Of a stretch of DNA of 64,000 nucleotides, positions 18,421 through 26,191 are shown one piece after another. Below the pieces are notes generated by a model that ran no database searches, had not been told where the DNA came from, and saw only the letters and a program-made list of their open reading frames with translations. This stretch comes from SZUA-36 sp963704855 (GTDB taxonomy: Bacteria; Pseudomonadota; Gammaproteobacteria; Xanthomonadales; SZUA-36). Position 1 is the stretch's first letter. Each line of letters starts with the position of its first letter. The stretch spans positions 496,001 to 560,000 of the forward strand of contig CAVPHY010000024.1 of assembly GCA_963704855.1 (NCBI GenBank), in the 5' to 3' direction. The position numbers and the translations under genes are program-made.

Positions 18421-19086
18421 ATGAAAAAGCTGATTATCCTGACCTGCTGCCTTTTATTGACCAGTTGCGTAAGCTACTACTATCCCGAAACAGCATTTGA
18501 AGATGGCGTCTACTACGCCGAGGATGATCCGTCCTACGTACTGAATTCAGGTGATTATTCGGGTGTGGTTTACTACCCATGGTCTTCGCTTGATTATTTT
18601 TACCTGGGTTACTGGCCATACCATGGATATGGTTATCCATTTGGGTGGTCTTATTCACCCTGGGGTTATCCCTATGCCTACCAGGGTTATTATTCGCCTT
18701 GGTACACCTCTTACCATCATCATTCTTATTGGCCGACTTATAAGAGGCATGATCGCTATGCCGGTGATATGGATTACAACGACAACTCGTCAGTCAGGCG
18801 CTATGTTTCTACGGTACCCGCGGGGCATTCCGGTCACCAGGGCATGGTAATCAGGAATAACCAATCCAAAAAAACCGGAATCAGCCGAACCGGGCCGACT
18901 CAGCCTTCGCCCTCGAAGTCCGTCAATATAGCGCCATCCACTTCCAGTCCTGCAGCGCGGCCGCCTGCAGCAAGGGCCTCCGGTTCATTATCGGGGAGCA
19001 GCAGTCGGTCCCGGCCGGTATCTTCGTCGTCAAGTCAATCCTCATCCATGAAAAGCACGTCCTCCCGTCGCAGAGATCGCGATTAG
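18421..19086 (+). CDS. tyrosine-rich putative outer-membrane lipoprotein
   Basis: A 221-residue protein with a classical type II signal peptide (MKKLIILTCCLLLTSC, lipid Cys at 16). A segment extraordinarily rich in Tyr, Trp, Gly, Pro and His covers about 18-105 (for example YHGYGYPFGWSYSPWGYPY). The tail from about 140 is low in complexity, rich in Ser, Pro and Arg, and ends in SSRRRDRD. Ser follows Val at +2/+3 after the Cys, with no Asp, so outer-membrane sorting is expected. Similar short-motif lipoproteins occur widely but have no assigned function. It has its own promoter region and is probably monocistronic. Confidence 0.8.
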   Translation: MKKLIILTCCLLLTSCVSYYYPETAFEDGVYYAEDDPSYVLNSGDYSGVVYYPWSSLDYFYLGYWPYHGYGYPFGWSYSPWGYPYAYQGYYSPWYTSYHHHSYWPTYKRHDRYAGDMDYNDNSSVRRYVSTVPAGHSGHQGMVIRNNQSKKTGISRTGPTQPSPSKSVNIAPSTSSPAARPPAARASGSLSGSSSRSRPVSSSSSQSSSMKSTSSRRRDRD

Positions 19087-19184
19087 CGGGCCAACCTGCG
19101 GTTTCATGACGATTGGCATTCGGGATTTTCATCCAAAATGCACTAAACTAGCCGTCAGTTCTTATTGACAAGGGTGTCGCCCGG

Positions 19185-21527
19185 ATGGCAGATTTCATCA
19201 CAGAGTTGCGTGATCGGCGTATTTTGCCTGCCGTTGGTGTATATGTCGCCGGTGTCTGGGTGGCAATAGAAATTCTGGACCGGCTGGTTGAGCGCTACCT
19301 GCTTTCTCCCTATCTAAGCGATATCGTGTTCTGGGGGCTTTATTCCCTGATTCCGGCTGTCATGCTGATTGCGTGGACACATGGAAAACCTGGTAAAGAC
19401 AAGGCAACCCGGCTTGAAAAAGTAGGCGTGCCGATTAACCTGATTGCAACAATCGGGCTTTTGATAACCGTCTTCGGCGACAAGGATTTTGACCTGGCCG
19501 CGACACAGATCACGGTAAACAACGAGCTTGGTCAGCAGGAAACATACTACATACCCAGCGAGACATTTCGTCGCAGGCTGGCCATTTTCTTCTGGAAAAA
19601 CGAATCCGGCAATCCGGAGCTTGACTGGTTACAGTACGGTGTAACGGAATTGCTGGTCCAGGACTTACAGCAGGATGCTTTTGTCCTGGCAAATTCTCCC
19701 TGGAGCAATTTCAGCAATGGTTTCTATTCGCGAATGCGGCGATCCGGGTTCAATGACGGTTTGAATGTGCCACTCACGCTGATGCGAAAAATTGCAGACG
19801 AGGCAAGCCGCCAGTATTTTATCGAGGGTTCGCTTGATAAGCCGGCTGATGAATTCGTGCTGACTGCAAGGATCTGGGATACGCAAACACTTAGCCTGAC
19901 CGCGGAGATCAAGGAGCGTGGCCGGGATATCTACTCCGCTACTGACCGCCTATCAAAAGTGATCAGGGATGAGTTGAAAGTGCCCGAAAGTAGTAAACGA
20001 ATCGCGGAAGATCTGCCGTTGATGGAAACATACGGCGAGTCAGAAGAGGCATTGAAAGCCTATATCCAGGGTCTTAATGAGCGCCTTTTCAACAACGATT
20101 TTACCGCGTCAAACGCATTTTTTGATCAAGCCACCAGCATTGATCCAGGTTTTGTCCTGGCCTGGTTACTGAAAGCTACTAACCTGATCGAAAGCGGTAA
20201 TCTGCCGGCAGCGCAGGAGGCATTGGCCAAAGCCCAGGAACTCGATTACCGTTTGCCCGCAGGTAACCGGGCGCAGCTTAAAAGGATGGTCTACCGGCTT
20301 GCCGGGGAAAATGAAAAATTGATGTCGTTCCTGCATTTGCAGGCAAAGATACGTGATGATGCAAGTTCCCATAACAGTCTCGCAATAATACTGATGATAA
20401 GCGGGGACCTGGAGCAAGCCAAGAAAGAGTCCCTGCTGGCGCTGGAGAGGGACGCCCTGAATGCGGACATATATTTGAGGATGTCCACGCTTGAACGGGC
20501 AACCGGCAACATGGACGCAGCTATTGATTATGCCCGCATATACCAGGAGCAGAAACCGGAAGATATCGAAGCAAATCTCCAACTGGGTGATCTGTTGCGC
20601 GACAGCGGTAAGCTCGATGCCGCCGAACAACATTACAAGCAGGCCCAGGTATTGCAGAACTCACCGGTCAGGCCCGCCCTGAAACTCGCCATCATCGCGT
20701 CACGCAAGGGTGATATACCTGCCGCCCGGCAGTTCCTGCTGGAGGCAGAGGGCTTTGCGCAGACACCGCTTGATAAAGTACTTGTTAAACAAGGCATTTC
20801 CCTGCTTGAATTTCGCCTCGGAAGAATTGGCGAAGCCATTCGCCAAACCTATGCGCAGGAAGAGGACCTGAGGCAGTCGCACGGTTTGTTGGAACTGACA
20901 TTCGCCATCTATGCACCGCTGATTGATTTTTATGTAGTCCTGGAGGATTACGAATCAGCGCGCAGCGCGCTTAATACCGCGACCGGGCTGTTGAGCCCGC
21001 CACTGGATAAGTTCATGGCATTCAGCGCCGCGGTCATCCACGCCGGCGAGAATGATATCGATGCAGCCCGCGCTTCTTTGCAACAGGCCCGCGAAGTAAT
21101 GGAGCAGTTCCAATTGAATTACCTGCAGGCACAGGTTGACCTGGTTGATGCAGTGATCAGCGAAGCCAGGGATGATTTCGAGGCGGTGGCCGACCATTGC
21201 ATGCGGGCGATCGAAGAGATAAACCGCGTGGTCATTGCCAACGAGATGCAGATTGGCCTGTCACAAATTTACGCGCAGTTGGCCAGGGCTCAAATCAAAC
21301 TCGGCAAGCTGGATGAAGCAGCTAAATCGATAGAGGCCGGTTTCCTTCTTGATCCTTCAGAGCCCATGTTATGGGTTGAGAAAGCCCGTCTGCAACAGGC
21401 TCAAAATATGCCCCAAATGGCGTTGGCATCGATCAATTACGCGTTGGCGATCTGGAATGATGCCGATGAAAGCTATGTTAAGGCCAGAAAAGCTCGAGAA
21501 ATGGCTGCTGAACTGCAAAGTCAATAA
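19185..21527 (+). CDS. membrane-anchored TPR protein with FlgO/TolB-N-like domain
   Basis: A 780-residue protein. The N-terminus (FITELRDRRILPAVGVYVAGVWVAIEILDRL) and two further hydrophobic helices at about 45-62 and 84-98 make a small membrane domain. This layout is also found in adenylate-cyclase/TPR proteins. Next comes a domain beginning near 115 (RRRLAIFFWKNES) that resembles FlgO/TolB N-terminal domains, which assemble multicomponent responses. From about 270 to the end the sequence consists of consecutive TPR helices (for example NADIYLRMSTLERATGNMDAA). No cyclase, kinase or DNA-binding domain is present. It probably acts as a periplasmic or cytoplasmic protein-protein scaffold. Confidence 0.8.
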   Translation: MADFITELRDRRILPAVGVYVAGVWVAIEILDRLVERYLLSPYLSDIVFWGLYSLIPAVMLIAWTHGKPGKDKATRLEKVGVPINLIATIGLLITVFGDKDFDLAATQITVNNELGQQETYYIPSETFRRRLAIFFWKNESGNPELDWLQYGVTELLVQDLQQDAFVLANSPWSNFSNGFYSRMRRSGFNDGLNVPLTLMRKIADEASRQYFIEGSLDKPADEFVLTARIWDTQTLSLTAEIKERGRDIYSATDRLSKVIRDELKVPESSKRIAEDLPLMETYGESEEALKAYIQGLNERLFNNDFTASNAFFDQATSIDPGFVLAWLLKATNLIESGNLPAAQEALAKAQELDYRLPAGNRAQLKRMVYRLAGENEKLMSFLHLQAKIRDDASSHNSLAIILMISGDLEQAKKESLLALERDALNADIYLRMSTLERATGNMDAAIDYARIYQEQKPEDIEANLQLGDLLRDSGKLDAAEQHYKQAQVLQNSPVRPALKLAIIASRKGDIPAARQFLLEAEGFAQTPLDKVLVKQGISLLEFRLGRIGEAIRQTYAQEEDLRQSHGLLELTFAIYAPLIDFYVVLEDYESARSALNTATGLLSPPLDKFMAFSAAVIHAGENDIDAARASLQQAREVMEQFQLNYLQAQVDLVDAVISEARDDFEAVADHCMRAIEEINRVVIANEMQIGLSQIYAQLARAQIKLGKLDEAAKSIEAGFLLDPSEPMLWVEKARLQQAQNMPQMALASINYALAIWNDADESYVKARKAREMAAELQSQ

Positions 21528-21528
21528 A

Positions 21529-21557
21529 TTACATTTTTCCTTGATTTTCAGTACAAT
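21529..21557 (+). promoter_or_regulatory. sigma-70 promoter of mnmG
   Basis: TTACAT at 21529-21534 and TACAAT at 21552-21557 are separated by exactly 17 bp. The predicted transcript starts about 15 bp before the mnmG ATG. Confidence 0.65.
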
Positions 21558-21579
21558 GCGCCGTTCCCTGTAAACGTGG

Positions 21580-23481
21580 ATGAATAGTCGTTTGAAGCAA
21601 TCAAATACATTTGATGTCATTGTCATCGGCGGCGGGCACGCCGGTACCGAGGCTGCGCTCGCCTCGGCGCGCAGCGGTGCTTCAACATTATTATTGACCC
21701 ACAGTATTGAAACCATTGGCCAGATGAGTTGTAACCCGGCCATTGGCGGTATCGGCAAAGGTCATTTGGTCAGGGAAATTGATGCATTGGGCGGTGTGAT
21801 GGCATCGGCGGCGGATGCAGCAGGCATACAGTTGCGCACCCTGAATTCCAGCAAGGGGCCGGCCGTTCGTGCGACACGTGCCCAGTGTGACCGCAACCTG
21901 TACCGCGCATTCATACGCAAAGCAGTCGAGAACCAGGCGGGTTTGAGCATATTTCAGCAGGCGGTGGATGACCTGTTACTGACAGGTGACCGCGTAACCG
22001 GTTGCCGTACCAGTATGGGGCAGAGCTTCCATGCCGGCGCCATCGTACTTACCACGGGCACTTTCCTCGGTGGCAGGATTCACGTGGGTGAAAACCAGAG
22101 CGCCGGCGGCCGTGCCGGTGACCCGCCATCCATCGCCCTGGCAAACCGCTTGCGCGAACTGCCGTTCGATGTCGGTCGGCTGAAGACCGGCACGCCGCCA
22201 CGGATCGACGGTAAAAGTGTTGATTTCACTCATCTGAAAGAACAACCCGGTGACCAGCCAAGACCGGTATTTTCCTTTTTGGGCACACATGAAGACCAGC
22301 CCGAGCAGGTAAACTGCTGGATTACGAATACAACGGAAAAGACCCACGAAATTATCCGCTCTGCGCTGCACCGCTCGCCGATGTATTCAGGGCAGATCGA
22401 TGGCGTTGGCCCCCGGTATTGCCCGTCTATCGAGGACAAGGTGGTGCGTTTTGCAGAACGGACAAGCCACCAGATCTTTATTGAGCCGGAGGGTCTGAAT
22501 ACCCGTGAGTTCTACCCGAATGGCATATCAACCAGCCTGCCTTACGATGTCCAGGTGGCTTTCGTTCACAGTATCCCTGGCTTTGAGAACGCGCATATCA
22601 CCCGCCCGGGCTACGCCATCGAATACGATTACTTTGATCCGCGCGGCTTGAAATTCAGCCTGGAAACCAAGCCACTCAAGGGTTTGTTTTTTGCTGGCCA
22701 GATCAATGGCACGACCGGCTATGAAGAGGCCGCTGCACAGGGTCTGATCGCTGGCATCAATGCCGCACGCAGTGTGCGCGGCGAGGAGGCCTGGACCCCG
22801 CGCAGGGACGAGGCCTACATCGGTGTGCTGATAGACGACCTGGTTACGCAAGGTACGCGTGAACCCTACCGGATGTTTACCAGCCGGGCGGAATACCGTC
22901 TGCAACTTCGCGAGGACAATGCAGATTTACGTCTGACGCAAGCCGGTCGCCGCCTTGGCCTCGTCAATGACACGCGCTGGCAGGCATTTGAGTGCAAAAA
23001 GGCGGCCATTGAAGCAGAGCAGCAAAGGCTGGGCTCTATCTGGGTAAATCCGGATAACGATATCGGGAAATCGCTGAAGGAAAAGCTGGGTGTGGCGTTA
23101 AGCAAGGAAGCGAGGGCGCTGGATTTGCTCAAGCGGCCGGAGATCTGTTATTCAGAACTCATGAAGGTGTCAGGTCTCGGCCCCGGTCACGGTGATCCGA
23201 AGGTCGCGGAGCAGGTCGATGTCCAGGTTCGATATGCAGGCTACCTGACCCGCCAGGCCGGGGAGGTGGAGAGAAACCAGCGTAATGAAGACACCCTGAT
23301 TCCTGCCGGTTTCGATTACGGCCGGGTACAGGGTTTGTCGGCTGAGCTTTGTGAAAAATTGCGGAAGACCCAGCCGGAAAGTATTGGCCAGGCCTCGCGG
23401 ATACCCGGTATGACACCGGCTGCGATCTCCCTGTTGCTGGTGTTCTTGAAGCGTCATCGAGCTGACCGCCAGGTCGCCTGA
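21580..23481 (+). CDS. mnmG: tRNA uridine-5-carboxymethylaminomethyl modification enzyme MnmG
   Basis: MnmG is the FAD protein that, with MnmE, installs cmnm5 on the wobble uridine of several tRNAs. The 633 residues show the FAD Rossmann motif VIGGGHAGTEAALA (15-28), CNPAIGGIGKGHLVREIDALGG, and the second FAD motif GQINGTTGYEEAAAQG. A C-terminal helical tRNA/MnmE-binding domain ends with IPGMTPAAISLLLVFLKR. The usual partners rsmG and parAB do not follow; glnS lies downstream instead, so this is a relocated mnmG. It has its own promoter. Confidence 0.97.
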   Translation: MNSRLKQSNTFDVIVIGGGHAGTEAALASARSGASTLLLTHSIETIGQMSCNPAIGGIGKGHLVREIDALGGVMASAADAAGIQLRTLNSSKGPAVRATRAQCDRNLYRAFIRKAVENQAGLSIFQQAVDDLLLTGDRVTGCRTSMGQSFHAGAIVLTTGTFLGGRIHVGENQSAGGRAGDPPSIALANRLRELPFDVGRLKTGTPPRIDGKSVDFTHLKEQPGDQPRPVFSFLGTHEDQPEQVNCWITNTTEKTHEIIRSALHRSPMYSGQIDGVGPRYCPSIEDKVVRFAERTSHQIFIEPEGLNTREFYPNGISTSLPYDVQVAFVHSIPGFENAHITRPGYAIEYDYFDPRGLKFSLETKPLKGLFFAGQINGTTGYEEAAAQGLIAGINAARSVRGEEAWTPRRDEAYIGVLIDDLVTQGTREPYRMFTSRAEYRLQLREDNADLRLTQAGRRLGLVNDTRWQAFECKKAAIEAEQQRLGSIWVNPDNDIGKSLKEKLGVALSKEARALDLLKRPEICYSELMKVSGLGPGHGDPKVAEQVDVQVRYAGYLTRQAGEVERNQRNEDTLIPAGFDYGRVQGLSAELCEKLRKTQPESIGQASRIPGMTPAAISLLLVFLKRHRADRQVA

Positions 23482-23519
23482 AATAAATTTCAAACAATCA
23501 CGAATTAGCAACGATTGCT

Positions 23520-23664
23520 TTACATCTTTTTAACCTGCAAAAGGTATGCTTTACATGCAAGTTGACTGTGCCGGTGTGTCGCTTTTCATGACAGGCAGTC
23601 CCCACACTTCTATGCCTTATGCGATACGCCATTTCAAACCCCGGCCACCCGCCGGGGTTTTTTT
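23520..23664 (+). ncRNA. candidate small RNA or structured leader between mnmG and glnS
   Basis: The 308-bp gap after mnmG holds no credible reading frame. From about 23560 a GTGTG...CACAC stem encloses an inner TGTC/GACA hairpin, and about 20 bp later comes a textbook terminator (23636-23664). TTTACA (23520) and TATGCT further on could be promoter elements, but their spacing is too long. The layout fits either a short independent RNA of about 100 nt or simply the mnmG 3' UTR. No known RNA family is recognised. Confidence 0.25.
23636..23664 (+). terminator. strong rho-independent terminator upstream of glnS
   Basis: AAACCCCGGC at 23636-23645 and GCCGGGGTTT at 23651-23660 form a perfect 10-bp stem around CACCC, followed by a seven-T run. 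Confidence 0.9.
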
Positions 23665-23789
23665 ATGTTCAGGTGGAACGGTATGCCGCGGTGTGTGCTA
23701 AAAACAGACCCCGATGGTAGTGGCAGATGAGCGTTATGCGATAGAATCCACTGTTCAGTAAGTATGAAAACAGTTAAAAGGCTAATCCA

Positions 23790-25466
23790 TTGAATAACGA
23801 GAAGATTCCACCCGTAAGCAATTTTATACGCAATATTGTCATACAGGACCTCGAGTCCGGTAAGCACGATAAAGTTGTTACACGATTTCCGCCTGAGCCC
23901 AACGGTCACCTCCATATCGGTCATGCCAAATCCATTTGCCTGAATTTTGGCCTGGCTGCCGAGTTCGGTGGCACGACCAATTTGCGCTTTGATGACACCA
24001 ACCCCTTGAAGGAAAGTGAAGATTTTGCCCAGGCCATCATGAATGATGTTCGCTGGTTGGGTTTCGAATGGCACGAATTGCGGCATGCTTCCGATTATTT
24101 TGGACAGCTGTATGAATACGCAGTCCACCTGATCAAAGAGGGTAAAGCCTATGTTGACAGCCAGGATGCAGGAGAAGTGCGCTCAAGCCGCGGGTCATTC
24201 AATATCGAGGGTACTGACAGTCCATATCGCGACCGTCCGGTAGAAGATAACCTTGATCTGTTCGAACGCATGAAAGCCGGTGAATTTGCCGATGGTGAGC
24301 ACGTATTGCGAGCCCGTATTGATATGTCGTCAGGTAATATGCACATGCGCGATCCGGCCATCTACCGTATCCGCAAAGTCCCCCACCATCGCACCGGGGA
24401 TGAATGGAACATCTACCCGATGTACGACTGGGCGCATGGAATTTCAGACGCAATTGAAGGCATCACCCATTCCATCTGCACACTCGAATTCGAGGAGCAC
24501 CGGCCCCTGTATGACTGGTTCCTGGACAATATCCCCGCGCCATGTCATCCCCAGCAAATAGAGTTTGCCCGCGGCAACCTGGATTTTACCGTCATGAGCA
24601 AACGCAAGCTCAGGCAGTTGGTCGAGGAAGGTCACGTGTCAGGCTGGGACGATCCGCGTATGCCGACCATCGCAGGTCTGCGTCGTCGTGGCTATACGGC
24701 ACAGTCCATTCGCACCTTCTGGAAAGAGGCGGGTGTGTCCAAGGCTGAAAGCATTATCCCGATGGGTGTGCTGGAGAATGCTGTCCGTAACGACATGAAT
24801 GAACAGGCACCACGCGTCATGGCGGTTCTGGACCCCATTAAGGTGGTGCTGACCAACTACCCTGAAGGGGAAGTCGAGTGGATTGAAGCGGCTTCCCATC
24901 CGCAAAACCCTGAAATGGGCACCCGGTCGGTGCCTTTAAGCCGGGAAATCTGGATCGAACGCGATGACTTCATGGAAGATCCGCCACGGAAGTTTTTCCG
25001 TTTGCGCCCGGATGGTGAGGTGCGCTTGCGTAACGCCTTCATTATCAAGTGCAACAGCATCATCAAGGATTCCGCCGGCAATATCACTGAAATTCATTGT
25101 GAATATGATCCGGATAGCCGTAGCGGTTTGCCGGGTGCTTCACGAAAGGTCAAGGGCACGATTCACTGGGTTTGTGTTGAACATGGCGTCAGCGCTGAGA
25201 TCCGCCTCTACGACCGCCTTTTCAGTGTCGCAAATCCGTTGGCGGACAAGGACAAGGATTTTCTCGAGTTCCTTAATCCTCACTCACTTGATATAGTCTC
25301 CGGGGCAATCGTCGAACCGGCGGTGGCTGCGGGACGCCCGGGTGACTTTTTTCAGTTTGAACGTGTGGGCTATTTCACGATCGATCTGGACAGCGACAAT
25401 CCGCAACGGCCTGTTTTGAACAGGACCGTTTCATTGCGTGATTCCTGGGCGAAGTTGAATACTTGA
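23790..25466 (+). CDS. glnS: glutaminyl-tRNA synthetase
   Basis: A class I aminoacyl-tRNA synthetase charging tRNA-Gln. The 558 residues include NFIRNIVIQDLESGKH at the start, PNGHLHIGHAKSIC with the HIGH signature (about 40-53), and the KMSKS-type loop VMSKRKL. They also include the acceptor-binding segment GWDDPRMPTIAGLRRRGY and the C-terminal beta-barrels. The start is TTG with a weak AAAGG upstream. The gene is monocistronic between the terminator at 23636 and lemA. Its presence as GlnRS, not GatCAB, is typical of gammaproteobacteria. Confidence 0.97.
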   Translation: MNNEKIPPVSNFIRNIVIQDLESGKHDKVVTRFPPEPNGHLHIGHAKSICLNFGLAAEFGGTTNLRFDDTNPLKESEDFAQAIMNDVRWLGFEWHELRHASDYFGQLYEYAVHLIKEGKAYVDSQDAGEVRSSRGSFNIEGTDSPYRDRPVEDNLDLFERMKAGEFADGEHVLRARIDMSSGNMHMRDPAIYRIRKVPHHRTGDEWNIYPMYDWAHGISDAIEGITHSICTLEFEEHRPLYDWFLDNIPAPCHPQQIEFARGNLDFTVMSKRKLRQLVEEGHVSGWDDPRMPTIAGLRRRGYTAQSIRTFWKEAGVSKAESIIPMGVLENAVRNDMNEQAPRVMAVLDPIKVVLTNYPEGEVEWIEAASHPQNPEMGTRSVPLSREIWIERDDFMEDPPRKFFRLRPDGEVRLRNAFIIKCNSIIKDSAGNITEIHCEYDPDSRSGLPGASRKVKGTIHWVCVEHGVSAEIRLYDRLFSVANPLADKDKDFLEFLNPHSLDIVSGAIVEPAVAAGRPGDFFQFERVGYFTIDLDSDNPQRPVLNRTVSLRDSWAKLNT

Positions 25467-25549
25467 ACAGGTGACTTGAGGCACACTCGCATGCTTGGCG
25501 TGTTTGTTAGAATTCTCATTCAACCAGAGTGTATTAAAGGAGATTTTTG

Positions 25550-26131
25550 ATGGGCTGGATAGTACTTGCTTTAATCGTTGGCGCAGTCTTATTTGCGATT
25601 TCCATCTACAACCGTCTGGTTGCAGGCCGGAATCGTTTCAAGAATGCCTTTGCTCAAATCGATGTGCAACTCACACGTCGACATGACCTGATACCCAACC
25701 TCGTAGAGACGGCCAAGGGTTACATGAAACATGAACGTGAAACCCTCGAGGCGGTTATCAATGCCCGCAATACGGCCGTAGCAGGCCTCAAGGCCGCTTC
25801 GAAAGACCCGTCTGACCCCGCAGCCATGAAGCAACTTGCGCAGGCGGAACAGGGCTTGTCCGGTGCGCTTGGCAAATTGTTTGCGCTGTCGGAGTCCTAC
25901 CCGGATCTGAAGGCCAACCAGAACATGATGCAACTTTCCGAAGAACTGACCACGACCGAAAACAAGGTTGCATTCGCACGCCAGGCTTATAACGACGCCG
26001 TCATGCAATTCAACACCTTGCGTGAGTCATTTCCGAACAACTTTTTTGCCGGCTGGTTCAATTTCCAGCAAGCGGAACTGCTGGAAATCGAGGATGAGGT
26101 CAAACGCGAAGTCCCACAGGTTTCGTTTTAA
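25550..26131 (+). CDS. lemA: LemA family protein
   Basis: A 193-residue protein with one N-terminal membrane helix (about 2-19). The four-helix LemA domain follows, including FKNAFAQIDVQLTRRHDLIPNLVETAKGYM and the signature tail FNTLRESFPNNFFAGWFNF. The start is the ATG at 25550, placed by AGGAG seven bases upstream. The function of LemA proteins is not settled; they are commonly encoded beside M48 peptidases or TPM-domain proteins and linked to envelope stress. The M48 gene follows 60 bp downstream, the standard pairing. Confidence 0.93.
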   Translation: MGWIVLALIVGAVLFAISIYNRLVAGRNRFKNAFAQIDVQLTRRHDLIPNLVETAKGYMKHERETLEAVINARNTAVAGLKAASKDPSDPAAMKQLAQAEQGLSGALGKLFALSESYPDLKANQNMMQLSEELTTTENKVAFARQAYNDAVMQFNTLRESFPNNFFAGWFNFQQAELLEIEDEVKREVPQVSF

Positions 26132-26146
26132 GTTGTCATGCGGAGC

Positions 26147-26173
26147 AATGGCTGCCCTTTCCGGGCGGCCATT
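26147..26173 (+). repeat. hairpin in the lemA-M48 gap
   Basis: AATGGC-T-GCCC pairs with GGGC-G-GCCATT around TTTCC, an 11-bp stem with one wobble. No T-run follows, so it is more likely an mRNA-processing or attenuating hairpin than a full terminator. Confidence 0.5.
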
Positions 26174-26191
26174 TGCCTTAGGGATTTGTAA

